A DNA stretch of 64,000 bases from Pelargonium tetragonum (taxonomy: Eukaryota > Streptophyta > Magnoliopsida > Geraniales > Geraniaceae), in assembly GCA_036897445.1 (NCBI GenBank), contig JAYMTL010000022.1:1-64000 (forward strand), given 5' to 3'. The position numbers and the translations under genes are program-made. Under the pieces are notes generated by a model. That model was not told the origin of the DNA and searched no databases. It saw only the letters and a list, made by a program, of their open reading frames with translations. Shown in pieces: positions 14,041 through 28,079 of the stretch; the stretch's first letter is position 1, and each line of letters starts with the position of its first letter.

Positions 14041-14400
14041 ACAGGATTTTTTTAACAAGAGAGAGAGTAAGAAAGAAGAAAAGAAGAGTTGGTTATAGTG
14101 TATGTAGTATCCTCCAACTACTAGTAAAAAGAACCTCCTTAGCAAGGCTACAGTCGGTAGGAATGAATAATGTATAATTTAACTTACTAGGGCTCAATCC
14201 TCCTATTCCTATAGTAATTAATAAGTAATACAAGAAGGATCTAGCTTCTAATAATAATAATGATTCAAACAGATCTATTATATTAATTAATTCACTATCT
14301 ATCTATAAAGCTATAAAAAAATCTACTTCTATAACAACTATTTAATTCCTCCCTACAAAAAAGAGTTAGTTCCTAAAATCCTGTAAGGCTCGGACGAAAG
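14041..14400. other. AT-rich low-complexity stretch
   Basis: This stretch is simple in sequence, with GA-rich runs near 14060, a short (TAA)4 run near 14249-14260 and many TATCTA and TAATTAAT words. GTTGGTTATAGTGTATG near 14090 resembles the GTTGGT..TATA..GTAT word of the C family (28153, 28600, 56486), so this may be a worn C-family fragment. No gene is seen. Confidence 0.45.
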
Positions 14401-17400
14401 CGCACGTACTTTATTATTTATTAAAGGGACCCTGGTGAAGTATCTCGTTTCATTAATTACAAGCCACGCACGGAGGATCCCAGTAAATACTTAAATATTA
14501 GGAAACTTACTGACAATTTCAAATGAAAGTGCAATATAAGTAAAAAAAAAATCTTGAAATATTTGCTTCTTTTTAAGACATACTATAAGTTAAGTAAAAC
14601 TCGCATCTATATTTCAAAGAAAAGGGTAAACAAAATATAGGGAATACGGATCTTTAGAAGACTAGAACTGCCCTAAGAAGGCCGGTCAATTTTATAGGTT
14701 CTGCCTAAGAAAACAGAAAAAGGATACCCCGCAAGTAGAATGCATCTGTATTTAGTAGCTTTTTATTAAAAAAACTAGGGGTGTACTTACTTATAGAAGC
14801 AGAAAAGGTTTCGTACTGATTTGAAGCTTTTAAGCTATTACCTTGGTAGGTATAATTTAGAGGAGGATTTATATCCCGACTTTTTGTACTAACAGCCGTA
14901 AGTGCAAAAAGGGCATTCCTTGTGGGCTATTCGAAGTAGAATCTCAAACATTTACAAAAGCTAAGTGGTATTCCTGGTTTAATAATTATGAGATTTATAA
15001 TATTCAGTACATTAACTTAATCGCAACTTGCAAGCAAGCCTTTCTAAAAAAAAATCTTGTTATACCCCTATAAATAGAAAGATAGAATTTACGTTATTGC
15101 TTAAACCCAGAGATTTATATACAAAAATAGCCCAAGCAAGACAGGGATTTTTTTATAAGGAATTCCTTAAAAGATCTGTTCCTTTTGAATTCTCTAAATA
15201 TCCGGATATTCTAGTTCTTTAAAAAGGATAAAAATTCCCGAAGAATCAGGGCCCCGTCTTAATTTAAGTATGCGCGGAGCTCTTGCTTTTTAGAAGATTT
15301 GGGAGGTTTTTTAGTTGACTTTTAGTCTACCTAGGATAAATTTTTATAAAAGTGTAGCTTATTTTATCATACGTAATCTAGAAAACCCGTATTGCACAAA
15401 GGACAGCGCCCACTTTGGTTCATTTGTGTACTGCTGACAAAGTACCCATTTTACCACTCTTTATAAATTAGAAAGGGGATCCTAGATTTTTTTCAAGTCT
15501 TTACAAGCAAATTAACCCCTTAAAAAGGTTTTATCTGGCAAGGGTTTACTCTTCATTCCTCAAGGATAAAGAATCTAATGAGTTTTGTTACCCCCTTTAG
15601 AAGATAAGTCCTACTGGAAATATAGGTAGTCGGTAGCTATAGAGTTTTGACTTTTCAAATAAATCTTGTATACTTTTTTGAGCTTGTGTTAGCCTAGTGA
15701 GATAATCTGATTACAGAAAACCCCTTTAGGATACAGGTTTATGAGTCTAAATTAAGGTTAAGTACTATACCTCCTAGCTCTAAGAAAAGAAAAACTTAAA
15801 AAGGAATAAGTGTAGCAGTTTTACAGCGGTATAAAAATAGAAGGAAACCGCATGAAAAGGAGAATGAAAATTTCTTGAGCTGCCATTCTCTTTTTGTAAG
15901 TCATACCACTGTTACATTGACTTTTTATATTGAGCAACTATAATTCAAGTATAAGGATTCCACTTAAGTCATTTTTCTTCCTTTCTTCAAAGAGATTCCC
16001 TATTTTATAGCAGTAAATATAAGGGAGTTACCCACTTAAATAGAAGCTTAGAATATATACCAAAATCTTCTTGAGTTTTAGTACCCTGAAATATTACAGG
16101 AACCTGGTGCTACTAGGGCTTGAAGTCAGGTTTTACTAACTTTTTATACTGTCTGTAGTTCCAAAGTTCTTTTTTAAGAGAGTCAGAAAGATCTGATTTT
16201 GAGAGGCTGGGAAGAGGCCCAGCTATGAGCAATTGCATCTTTTTCTTAATTAAATTTGCAGCACGGAAGATCTTTATTTATAGGCGTACTTTAAACGGAA
16301 ACCTCCTACTTTTTAACAAGTTGGTTTCAGGGTACTTTAAAATCTTCCTTATTAAAATGAAAGGGCCCTGTCAAAAAGAAACCGAGCGTAAGGGTGTTTA
16401 ATCTAAAGTGATACTAGAAAGAGCCCTCATCGACTATATACTCACTTTCGTCCGGAGTATTGTCTAGGCATACCTTTTAAATGAAAAGTACTTAGTTACA
16501 GACATTCTAGTCTTGTATAGAGCTGCTTAGTCCACAATTTCAAAAAGAGGGGTACCCCCGATATTATTTAATATTAAACTTTTTATAATCCCCCTTTAGT
16601 ATTCCTGCTATATTTAGATTTAGACAAGCTGTGCAATGCCTTTTGAAACCAAGACATAAAAGAAATTTTCATTAACACCTTAGGCGTACCTTGACTTTTG
16701 ACTTCTGTTTCACTATAATAGGAGAAGCTTCCCTGATTATCAATTTGAGTTCTTTATTAGAATCTTTTAATTGCGGAGATCCCGTAAAAGTTAATCAAAA
16801 AAGACCCTGTGTATTTTCATAAAAGTATCCATAAAAACTAGCAAAACCGAAAGACTCAATGGAGGGTCTAAACGGGTAGAGAATTACTAATGAAGTCTAC
16901 TTTTAATGCCCCCACTAGAAAAATATCCGGAGTAGGGAGGCCCTAGATTATGTATGTAAAGCGGGTTTTCCATGTATAACACAACTGCCAAGTAGTCAAA
17001 AGGGATCTTCGCTCGCGGAAAGCGGGTACATCTATGGCTGGGTCTGAAATGAATTTTTAAAGATAACGATATCTATGCTTGTATCAAGTTAGTTAGGGGG
17101 CACTCACTACTAAACCTTGTCAACTACAATACAATATAATTAAAGGGACTCACGCTCAAATTATCCTGTTTGCAAAAACCCTGTATATATTCTCAATACG
17201 CTTACTTATAATATAAAAGAAAAGTACCTGGCTAGGATCCTCAGGGGGTATTGCGTACTTATAACTTTTGATGAAAGATCTGCTTACGACTTAAAGAAAA
17301 ATTCTTTTCTATTATTGTAGGGTTACTCCGAAAAGGAAATTCGAGGGTGTCCCCAGCATTTTATAGGTGTTTTTCAGGGTAGGCAAAAGTCCCGTAGGGT

Positions 17401-20400
17401 AAGGGCGACTAATATCTGCACTGCATTGTACATGAGATCGTGAAGGGATAAGATACAAGAAAGATGAGTAAAAAATTTACAAACCAAAAGGGGCAGTGCT
17501 TGTAAAGTGCAAACGATTCGAGTACGGATCCTAGCTAATAATGACATAAGTTATTCTGGGAGCCCTGTAACTACATAAATGAACTCGCTATGCATGTCTT
17601 TTTTCTAGTATAATTTTCTTAATCAGAAAAGAAGCAAAATCCCTCTCGAAATCTTCTGACTTTACTTGGGCTTGGGTCATAAAAGTATATGTCTTAAAGC
17701 CTTCCTATATAGCTTGCGAAGCTCTCGGGGATTTCTTTATATAAATGAAGTAACCAACTAAAACTAGAATAAGACTTTTTGCCTATTCTCTAGGAAACCC
17801 AGACTTCTTTATGAGAGACACGTCACCTCGTGTTTGAAGCGAAACCCGAAGGACGATTAGAAATCAGCAATGCTATCAGAGTTTACCTTTGGTTTTGAAC
17901 CCATTAATTCTAATTGTCCGAAATCCTGTTTGATCCGATGCTGTAAATAAGATATTCGAAGAGTTTTCTAGAATAACCCATTCTTTCTTTTTTTAGGTAT
18001 CTAATAAAGCTCTTGCTCTGTAGCTTTTCAAGAAAGATTTAAGGCAGTTAAAAGGGCTAGTCAACCCCTTGAAATTAAGACCCTTTAGAAAAAAAAATCC
18101 AATCAGAATTGGTAAAGTTTCTTTTCAAAATAAGTTAGAAGTATATCAAAGATAACTAGAGTTTTAAACACACGGACAAAAAAAATACTAACTCTTGAGA
18201 CTCAGTAATATTTATAAAAATTCTGAATAGTGTCTCACGGACTTCCAACAAGTCGAGTCTTTCAAATAAGATCAAATAAGGAAAGCTTTTTCGCTTTAAG
18301 TACATAAAAGCTCAGAGCTCCTAAAGACCTTGAGGTTCTTTCCAAGGAAGATTCCAGCTTTTTATAGAAAAACTAAAGTAGGAATAGAAAGAGCTTACTC
18401 TTTTTGTTTTAAATATCAAAATGGAAATGATTCTAAAAAAACACTTGACTTTTAAGTACTTTGTTATATTCTAACCGATGGAGATAATTAAGTCACAGGA
18501 CTCACGTATTCTACCAAGAAGTTCCTTCATTGCAGCCATTTATCTTTATATTATGTATAAAGATTTTAATGTCTAGCTCTCTGCTTTGATAGGCTTTTTA
18601 CGACAAAATAGAATACGATTCAGGGCGATACCCCCTTTAAATAAACCTACGTAATTCAAGTGAGTAGAGTTTCTAAAAACGCTTCTTTCTTAAAAGTGCA
18701 AAGAGCCTCTTTTTGTGAAAATCTCCTTAATTACATTACCTGTATTTATTTCAGAGTAGAGGTTTAACTATTTCTATAATTATAATAGTCTATTTCTTAA
18801 TGATTAAAGGGTATCTCTAAAGCTTCTATTTAAGTCCTAGACTTTACATACTAAAAAGCCACAAGTATCACTTTTGGTCAGCTCCTTATCCATAATATTA
18901 AGTTAACTAACGACCTCAGGGCTTGCACAAGCATTTATATACAAGGAGAGGGTACCCAGTAAAAAGTTTGATCTTTCTCTTATTCTATATATTTTCTTAA
19001 CTCTGGGTTCTAATAAACCCGAAACTCCTGTCGTTTTACATTAAGAACTAAAAAACCCGATTTATCATAATACCTTTCTCTTGTGTCAATCAAACAGAGT
19101 ATCCAAGACTTTTTGACCCTTATTCATACTAAAGGCTCCCCCGGAGCGCCTTAAACTGAAAAAAGACTATAAAATAGAACTCTTCAAAAGTCTTCCTATT
19201 AAGTCTGCAGTACCGGATTCCTTGCATTTCTTTTTTTTTCCTTAAAACAGGAATTCCCCGTAATTCTAATTCGATAACAACTAAATAACAGGGTTTGGGT
19301 TTTAACAACTTCTTATGGGTATTCCATATCTTCTTGTTTCTTGTTATGGAAGTTTTGTATTCTTAGAGTGTCTTATAGTAATCCATTAGTATTCTATATA
19401 GGTACTTAATAGGTTGTCTTGCTCTTAAAGGTAAAGTCCTCCTGTTACCTGTAGTTCTTAGGACATAGCTTTTTCATTATAGAGGCTTTTTGTCTTTGGT
19501 GTTTCTCTGTTTCCAATTCTGGATAGTAAGAAAGCTATATTACGGAATAAAAGAATGAAGCTAAAAGTCATAGGTTTCCGGTTTTGCAGTAAAAAAGAGG
19601 AATCTTCCTTGAAACAACTATAACTAACTAACTCTATTACTTACATATAATACGAAGACTTCGATAGGCAATTATAAGTAATTTACTAGGGAATACAAGG
19701 GCCCAGACCCATAAGAAAATCCAAAAGCCCATAAATAAAGTGTCAAAAATGAACTTTAATTCATTAATTCATTTGTTTTTAAATATTAAATATAAAAAGA
19801 AGGACCCCAAAGAGGCTAACTAAGTTTAGAATTTTCTGTGCTATTTAGGGCTATATAAAAGACTCACGAAGTGCACTCATTTTTTATACAGCTTATTCCT
19901 AAATTGTTCAGGCCAGTTAATAGGATACTCATAAGCTCCCGTATGAGGTCATAGTGAATAGTGAAAAAGAAATGTAATAGGCTAAGATCTAAATTTTAAA
20001 AAGTACAAAGGCCCTCCCTTAGTATATACACGCGTACCTCTACAAAGCCTCTTGCTATTTTGACGGCTCCTAGGGTTGAGAGGTTCATGATATCCTGGAT
20101 ACGTTCGAGGGGTTCTTTTTTTGGTTGGGTTTTTAAATTAAGAGGAAGCGTTAAAGATTTTTTGGTTCTGGTATTCTGCTTGAAGCCTCTTAATGCTCGA
20201 GTATTGGGATCCTGTTAAACAAATGTAATTTATATGTATCTTTTCTTTTTTCTCCTATTCCTATTATAAAATTCCTGTATACAAAATAAGTCTCTTTGCT
20301 AAGCTAAAAATAATGAATGAGGAAACTTTCAACATTTTTAAGGTACAGTAAAGTGACTTTTAAAAGTGCAACTCTCCCTTTATAGTGTTGTTGTAATCAA

Positions 20401-23400
20401 AACCCCAAAGGCCCAGCAGATTTGTAAGAAAAACTCATACTAAAGACGGACCCAAACAGGACTTCTTTGGCTTTACTTATAACTGCGGACTTTTTTCAAA
20501 TCTCCCGTTACCTTAATAAATAAGGAGCTCCCTGTATCTGGATTTCGTCGACTTATCACAACTAAGTGTAATCTTTGATGGGACTAAGGGCTTTCAATAC
20601 TTTTTGGTTAAACTCTGTTACTTTTTCGTAGGATTACAAGCAAATTATTAACATGAAAAGCTTTCTTCTTTATAAAACTACGCGTTTTATACGGGCTTAT
20701 AACTCCCAAATGGCACCCACTTTCTCTGTTTTTATTTATTCTTTCTTTAGAGCCTTTTTCATAGGTATGCTCCTACTTGGGTTCTCCTTGTTTTGTTAGA
20801 TCCAAATATTACTAGGAAGACCCGTTATTACTAGGACGTCTTTTTAATTACCAAAGAAATTTTACACTCTAATCGAGAGGTGTTACGTCGAGATATTTTG
20901 GAAGCTCTTTTTATATTTTATTAAGCCCTACCTTGCCCTTTTCTTCACTAAGTTTACGCACTCAATTGTTGGAAGGAAGTAGCTTCTTTAGAATACTTTA
21001 CTAAGAAAGCAAAACCTTAGAGATAGAGATAAAATCTCGTTTAGAACAAAAACAAGAAGTGTACATTTCATTTTAAAAGGAAACTGAAAGAAAAAGAAAA
21101 ATCATACTAAAACCTTCAATTTATTGAGGGGCGCCTTGTCTTATTCTAGAAGATAGCTAACCTTATTAGTGAGTCCCCCTTACTTAGCCCAACTTCGATA
21201 AAAATCAAACTCATTGACCTGCCTCCCTAAAAAGAGGATCTTACCAAGCTACTATAAAGATCTAAGGATTTCCTTACTTCTAGATCCAGAACTGAAGAAA
21301 GATTCTTTTAAACTTTATTTGACTAACTTACTTAGAAAAACTGGAAATTCCGTCTTACTTTCTTAAACTTGCTTTGAAATAAAAAACACAGAAGGCCCCC
21401 TAATACTTGTACAAAATTCTTAAAAAAACCCCTTATTATAATATAAAGACTTTCTCTCCTGTATAAAAAACCCCCATTAAACAAAAAGATATAACTTGAG
21501 TCTAACCCAACTTTCTTTACAGGAAGTATCCCTATCTCATTCATAATTTTGTTAGTCCTAGCTTACCTGTCCTCTTCCATCTTAGAATAACCTTCTTATC
21601 CCTATCCTTTGTATGTAAAAGAAACCCTTAACCTCTTCTATCTATAAACCCTTTAAGGGATAATTGTTATGGTGCTTTGGAATCTTCCTTTTAGTTTACT
21701 AGAGTTTATTTAAGACTCCAACAAAACTAGCCTTGCTTGACCTTATAAGAAATAGTACAAAACTGACAATAAGGAAATCCTCGGTACAATTAAGGCTCTA
21801 TTCTAGACTAAAGGATTCCTAAAAGCACTCGGAGCATATTGTAAAATAAACAAGTTAAAAGATAGATACTCGTAGGGCACCCGTTGTGTCAGCCTACCTC
21901 AGCTCCTTCAAAACCGGGGCCTTTGGGGTTAGCTTTTCCTAAGAAACCTCCGAGAGGAGATTTCTAGTCTTTCTATTTTAATAAGATATCCCTGCTGGGA
22001 TTCCTACTAGCGAGCTTGTTCTTTAGATACATTAATAAAGAAGGGTCCAGTAATTTTAGACTTCCGAATAATTGTATAAAGAAATCGTAATAACACAAGG
22101 TATCAAGTCAATAATAGAAACCCCTACCTTAAGGGTTATCATAGTTACCAAATCTTAATTGCAGGATCTCTTCAAAAATTTTTAAGTTAAACTTAGTAAG
22201 TCTTTTTTAAACTAAGGTTAAGGTCTTTTACTGGTTACTGGGTAGATGCATTAAGCATTAATGAAATTCTGGAACAAAAACCTCTTTAAATTAAAGAGAT
22301 ATACAAAAGAATACTATAAAATCGAGTTTATGAAATAATAAGTTAGAAAAAAAAAATGACGAATAAAGTTGCTAATAATTCTTAAAAATTATCCTGATTC
22401 TAGTCAGTATCCTATGGATTTATATAGTGAACACTCTTGTCCTTGAGCTACGACTTTTTCGAGATGTAAATAATATCTCCTAGCATCTATTAGAATCTTT
22501 TAAACTTAGTAGCCTCCTTTTAAAAAAGGCGCCTCTTGTTCTTACTTTACTTTATACAGCTGCAGTATCCCTTTTCTTCACAGGACGGTCCACTTTCTCG
22601 TTGAGCCTCTAAGTTTTACCATTCTTTGGACAAAGCAGGATCTTTTTAGTTAGTTTTAGCGAAGAATCCTAGTCGAATCGGTTGATAAACTTTTTAATGG
22701 GGTACCCTTGTAGAGTTTAATAAAGACTGCATTTTCAAGGGAATCCCTACTTTATTTATTTACGTAAAATCACTCTCTTTATAAAATTGAGTTCTCCTTG
22801 CTGGACCAGTTGCTTATAATATATCAAGAAAATTCCCCTACGAATCTAACTTCATTAACAAAACAAAAAGGGTATAGTGCTTAATTTTCAAATTTATACA
22901 AGTCTAGCCCCATTATAAAAGAAAAACCCCGTATCAAAAGCAGGAGCCTCCTTAGTTTATGATGTATCCGCAAAAAGTAGAAATCGCGTAAGCTCTTATG
23001 GATTTTAGTGCAAATGGCCAAAGAAAACGTTCCCCAAGTTTAGTATTAGCAATATTTGCATGTCTACTACGAATTAACAAACTCATAAAAAAGGCAAATC
23101 CCTACGATTTAGGTTAGTCTTTTTTTTGAGCGGGACCCTTTATGTATATAACTGAATTTTTGGTTCTCCTTATTTTCTTTTCGAGAGATGTTTTCATATT
23201 AACACCGGAATACAGCGGATCCGACTTTAACTCTCTTATAAAAACTTATAAAAAAAGGGTTTTTTCTACCCCGAGTATAAGTTCTTTTCATTTTCCATAA
23301 ATAAAGGAGTCTTCACCAGAGCTCTATATAAATTCCACAGAGTTTTACACTCAGTCCCGAATCTATAAATTTTGGGTATTCCTATAAGTCTCAAAAGTTC

Positions 23401-25080
23401 AAAATAAAAAGGGTTTAAGGTCGCCGACAAAAGATCACAGAATGCTGAAATTCTTTGTTCAAACGGATACACAATTGTTGTCTTTAACATTTTCAAAGCT
23501 AGTTACTAAAGTTAGAGTCTAGTAGAATTATGAAAAAACCTTCTTTAGGGCTTCCAACTCCTTAATACTTTGAGTTAAAAGCTTAGATTTAGTTTCGGAT
23601 GAAACTTTAGTGCAGTGCACGGATTGCTTCTTTTTATTTTAGGGTATCCGGGTCTTTCAATTTTTAATTAATAAGGGAGGGGTATACTTTTAGAGAAACT
23701 CAGGATTCGGCTAGAACTCAGTCTCGATGTATAATACCAAAGGCGAGTCTCTTACTAAGTAGTCAAAATATGACATAGATAGGCCACAAGTTCTGTAATT
23801 AGAATAAAAAGTCCTGATTTCTTATCTTACTTTATAGGGTTAACCTCAAATAGAAATTAAAAGAAGTTTATACGACGGGGTTTTTCCTTGAAAATGAGGT
23901 TATCCCCGGGCTCATAAATTGAGAGAACTTTATACTTAATCCGGATGTAAAACGCATGTAAAAAAGCAAAATGCCTTAGAATCACTAAAAAACCTCTGTA
24001 CTAGCCCCATTAAGCAGGGAGCTTTTTTAAATAATAGAAATAAGGACCCCTTACAATATCTATCTAATCGAAACTCCAAAGGAAGTTTTTGTAGTATAAA
24101 AGCTCTATCTGCCAAACACTTAATTTATAGGGAATACAAAAGTGACTTACTGTATTGTATATTAATAAGCTAATTTCAGATTCGTTTTTATAAATTCTGG
24201 GGTATACTAACAGAATTGAGGGGCTCACAAGTATTTTGAAACCCAAACCTAAAAAGCTCTCAGCGCACCCTTGCCCTTGTACAAAGACCTCTTATTCGAA
24301 AAAAATCTCGTCGGGTATGAATTCTAAGGGAACTTGTTACACCCGCTTTAATCCCATTTAATTGAAAGGAAATCCCGCATAAATCAAAGGGTTCCTATTA
24401 TGACTAAAATTGCTTTAGTTACAAGACCATACTAAATTCAATTTGAATTTTCTTACCGTTTTGTTATAGATTTGTGAGCTCCTCTAAAAAGTTTATACTT
24501 GCTTTCTTAACAACGGGGTTTTCTTATATCTTTCTTAGCAAGCAATCTCTCAAGGTAAAAAAGGGCTCAATTATTTAGGGTTCGGTTTATAAGTAATAAA
24601 GTATTCCAATTCTGTATATATTAGCTACGAATTCTCGTAAGAATTATTCTTTACCCCTTGTAATGAGAATGTAGAAAAAGCCCGGGTTCTCGAAAAGAGC
24701 ATTCTTTCCTTTTCAGTTTAAGAGAAAAGGGTTTAAAAACTACAAGAGTTAGAAAAAGGAATTTTTAAGGATACTTATGAAGCATAGCACTGAATTCTAG
24801 ATAATATAGAAAGTCTATGATATGAGCTACCGTTTTCTTTTTAATAAAACTAAGTCAGTCCTAAACTCAAATTAGATTTGTATTTGTGTCAGTTTCTTAA
24901 GATTTCCCCTTTTTAAAAGTTTCCTTAAGGTTTTCGGATCCGGGAGAATACAAAGAATTGAAGCAAATTTCCTTTAGTTTTCAGGGCTTTTAGTCTAAGT
25001 ATGTAATACCTATCCAGGGACGATAAACGCATAGTACATTGAGGGATATACCTTAGAACTTCTCTACAACTAAACCAATA
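14401..25080. other. Gene-free AT-rich background
   Basis: About 10.7 kb without a recognisable gene. Open frames stay under 80 codons and carry no motif. It contains the second exact GGGGTACCCCCG (16549-16560), GGGCCCCG at 15249-15256, and a 15-base match to the recurring TTAATTACATTACCT motif at 18727-18741. A slightly pyrimidine-rich patch runs from about 21180 to 21720. Confidence 0.5.
18727..18741 (+). repeat. TTAATTACATTACCT motif, partial copy
   Basis: Fifteen of the 18 bases of CTATTAATTACATTACCT, which occurs complete at 28644-28661, 39264-39281 and 61999-62016. The flanks here do not match the other copies by eye. Confidence 0.5.
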
Positions 25081-25372
25081 CAAACGAAAAAAAGACTCTA
25101 TATTCTATTACGATTAAGACTAACTATATTTATAGATAAAATACAAACTACTATAAGAAAAAACAAGACAACCTGGATATCCAAAATTTGCTTGCTACCA
25201 TACTATCTCAAACTCCTATTTCCTATTCGTTCCTAAGAAACTCAAATCTAGAATAAAAAACAAAGTGAGTATCAGTAACAAATAAAACAAGTAAGTCAAA
25301 TAAAAGAAAAGAAGAACCAAAGTGATTACGCGTATACATGTACAATTCTTTCACTATATTCCCCTAACCCCC

Positions 25373-25402
25373 TCCCTTCGTATCAGTCGGCAATAGGGAT
25401 TA
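25373..25402 (+). repeat. C family, partial copy (CTTCG segment)
   Basis: CCTCCCTTCGTATCAGTCGG followed by a CAATAGGG word lines up with 28221-28246 and 56538-56566. It lies just upstream of lysine-rich open frames. Confidence 0.45.
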
Positions 25403-25656
25403 TTCGATTCACGAGATTCAATATCTATCTAACTAGCTAACTAGAGGATTCTCAGTTCCTTGTTATAAGGGTTAAACTTTTTCGGTTTCAAGTGTCTACT
25501 TGAGAATAGTTTCCTGCACTTTTTATGGATTTTCGCTATAGCTACTCTTCTTTTCTTAACTAAAGGTGAGTATAGACACAGGGTATACAACTTCTTTGCC
25601 GATAAACAAGTATTACATTGAAGAATGAACCTTATATCTTATAGCACATGCACTAG

Positions 25657-25854
25657 AAAACAAGACTACTAACTACTAGTATAACTAGCTACACTAACTT
25701 TAAGAGTAAAGGTAAGACAATAGATACAAAAATACGAAAAGGGAATAAATTAACTATAGGCAACAAGAAGAGTATAGCTTATAAGAAGAAGAAAGGTGCT
25801 GCTCCTAAGAAAACTAAAACAAGTGAAATGCAGATGAATAAGATACAGATTTAG
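25657..25854 (+). other. Lysine-rich open frame, no start codon
   Basis: A stop-free run of 65 codons without an ATG near its beginning. The peptide is rich in K, T, S and G; its middle reads KKKKGAAPKKTKTS, preceded by TTSITSYTNFKSKGKT. No domain is recognised. Low-complexity basic tails of this sort occur in ribosomal or histone-like proteins, but composition alone can explain the frame in an AAG-repeat-like sequence. A minus-strand frame at 55427-55612 has related words (TTSY, GLAPK..KKS), suggesting a shared ancestor. I regard it as a relic or low-complexity repeat, not a working gene. Confidence 0.35.
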
Positions 25855-25857
25855 AAT

Positions 25858-25977
25858 ATGAAGAAGTCGAAGAAGAAGGAAGTAACTAAGTTAGGTCAAG
25901 GTCAAACGAAGAGTACAAATACAAGAATACAGAATCCCAAACAGCAACAAGCAAGTAAAACAAAGAATATAAAATAA
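25858..25977 (+). other. Small lysine/glutamine-rich ORF (39 aa)
   Basis: The ATG-start frame begins MKKSKKKEVTKLGQGQTKS and ends in a Q/K-rich tail. It lies directly after the previous lysine-rich frame. A similar string, RKGQAATRIQSES, is encoded near 28990-29030 on the same strand and parallels GQTKSTNTRIQNP here. The function is unknown, and the frame may be non-coding repeat sequence. Confidence 0.3.
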
Positions 25978-26379
25978 ATAAGAAAAGCTTTTAGTAACTT
26001 TAACGTCGACTTGAACCTTTCAAACCCCGCTCTTTACTTTTATGCTTGAACTATTACGGAAGTGATGTCTCACTTACAAGTTCTCTTTTTCTAGAGTATA
26101 CAACCTTTTTTGATTCAAAATCTCGTTATCTAGACGATTCCTTGTTAACTGTTTACTTGATATTTGAGAGAGGTTTCTTACTTTTATGTATAGGGAGAAT
26201 CCTACTTTTCTAATTAGAAACTGAACCTTCGAATCTCTAGCTATCCAATTGTCTATCTATAAGCTAGCCTGCTCCTTAAGTCTTGAGGAACAAAAAGCTT
26301 GTCCTGAACCCCCTGTATTTATCGATATAGGAAAACCCCCTGACTCCATTAGGAAACGACGTAAACTTGTAAAACTTCC

Positions 26380-26453
26380 TGTTCACTCTTCCGAAAAACT
26401 CCAGTTCAACCTTCTTATATAGTATAGAAACCCGAGATTCTGGCTTGCTGTAA
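26380..26453 (+). repeat. MR1 dispersed repeat, copy 1
   Basis: It begins TGTTCACTCTTCC and ends with a 28-base stretch (26426-26453) that matches the reverse complement of 52828-52855 at 26 of 28 positions. The copy at 30844-30920 has the same words in the same order. Spacing between the conserved words varies by a few bases. Confidence 0.7.
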
Positions 26454-26876
26454 CCTTATAAGATTTGCTCCTAAACAAAGTTACCTAACACCAGGTAAAG
26501 ACTTTTTACACTAAATCCAAGGAAGAAAACCCTGACTTCAGCTAATCTACTTACTAATGGGAAACAAAAGAATATACAAGAAAAGCAACCCCTCTTCACC
26601 ACACAAAGGCTCCTAATAAGGAAGACAGATTCTTTCACGCCTGAAATTGCTATCTAGAACGCGACTTTTCCGCTGTTGAGGTACTCAGTGAATTGCTTGC
26701 TTTATACTTTAATAGATAAGATATTCACTCTTTTTATACGTCTCAATGAAATGGAACTAGAACAGCTATCAAAGTAAAAAAAGAGACCCGGTTCCTTTAC
26801 ACTTCTAAGCACCTTGACTTGTACTACGAATACGGGAACCATAGAAGCAAAAGAACAAGCAACTACTCTCTTTCCT

Positions 26877-26923
26877 CCAGTCAAAGCCCGTAATTAGTAT
26901 TAGGAATACAGATGAGATATAAT
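26877..26923 (+). repeat. MR3 dispersed repeat, copy 1
   Basis: CCAGTCAAAGC is followed 14 bases later by AGGAATACAGATGAGATATA. Both words recur in this order at 60969-61007, and the second word recurs at 38213-38234. Confidence 0.6.
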
Positions 26924-27226
26924 AGATATAACAGTGCCAGTATTATCTATAATATACATTACCTCAGTTTAGGTACTCAGTAATGCTCCCCTTTTGACCT
27001 ATTTCACACCGACTTTGATTTTGTTTGAATGACTTCTTTATATTATAGCTCTTTGCGAACCAGTCCTTTTTTTTTTCGAAAGAATCCCATTAAGCCATGA
27101 ACTAGAGAAGCTATTCAAGTCAACCTATGGGCCCGGGTTATCTTACCTCAACCTTCTAAAATAAATAAGAGAGGAAAAGAATCACTCTTGACTCTACCAT
27201 TACCTTACTAAGTGTACTTCCTTAAT

Positions 27227-27262
27227 TTCAATATCGATAAGCTCCATAACCCAAGGAAGAGT
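27227..27262 (+). repeat. C family, partial copy (GATAAGCTCCATAAC)
   Basis: GATAAGCTCCATAAC followed by CCAAGGAAGAGTATC aligns with 56602-56631. A further diverged copy lies at 27737-27771 (GATAAGCTCTATAGCACA). Confidence 0.5.
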
Positions 27263-27488
27263 ATCTCCTACTCAAACTACTATAATAAAGGGCTTCGCAC
27301 CTTAAAATCCCGTTACCTAATAAGAGTATATGAAGGAACAAACAACTACTGTACACATCCTACGCTGTCTACCTGTGGTACACTGTCTACTCTATCCTAA
27401 AACCAGTTTACCGAATAAGACCCTTCTAGCTCTAGTGCTGTGTCTCCACCGTCTCCTGGTTACCTATTAGCTGGGTATAGGGTTAGCT

Positions 27489-27611
27489 ATGTCTCCTAAG
27501 TATACTACTCCTAAAGCTCCTTCTTCTCCTAATAAAGTACTAAAGAATCTCAAACAGCAGAGGAGTCTAGGTCTAGTCCAAATAATGAAAGGAAGTCAGA
27601 AGAAGGAGTAG
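27489..27611 (+). other. Small Pro/Ser- then Lys-rich ORF (40 aa)
   Basis: ATG-start frame beginning MSPKYTTPKAPSSPNKVLKN. Its SSPNK word parallels the PPSPVNKK word of an open frame at 56332-56454 and SPVNRKK encoded near 28896. An overlapping frame just upstream (about 27419-27486) also reads Pro/Ser-rich. No family is recognised. The recurrence of SPVNK-like strings is the only reason to list it. Confidence 0.3.
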
Positions 27612-28079
27612 CATCTGTATTTGCATGTGCCTCTTCATGTGTGCTCTCTACTAACCTCTTACACTACCTCCTAAACCTCAAAGGTTCGGTAGGGCAGATA
27701 CTATCTTCCATCTACTAGGTTTACATCCTCATTACTGATAAGCTCTATAGCACACTGAGGGATATGCTTAGACTAATATACAAACTACTGAGTTACTTAG
27801 TCTACCTGTTATCCTATCTACCTATCAGACCTATCCTATTCTAAAACTATACTGCTATCTTTCTATTCTAGTAGCTCCACTTCACTTATTAACCTTACTG
27901 GTTCCCCCTTTAGTTAGAGGTATAGCTCATTCTCCTGTTACTGCCCCTCCTTCTCTTGTTAAGAATAAAAGACAGAATACACAGATACTCTGAGAATGAG
28001 AAGTCAAAAAGTTAGTCAAGTAACAAAATTCATTCATACACTAGCTACGGGCTGCCACAAAAAGACAGGTATGGTCCAT

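Noticed and set aside
19936-19960. CCCGTATGAGGTCATAG as a group II intron domain V
   Set aside because: The first half resembles GCCGTATGAGG, but the matching 3' strand and bulge are missing, so the domain cannot fold.
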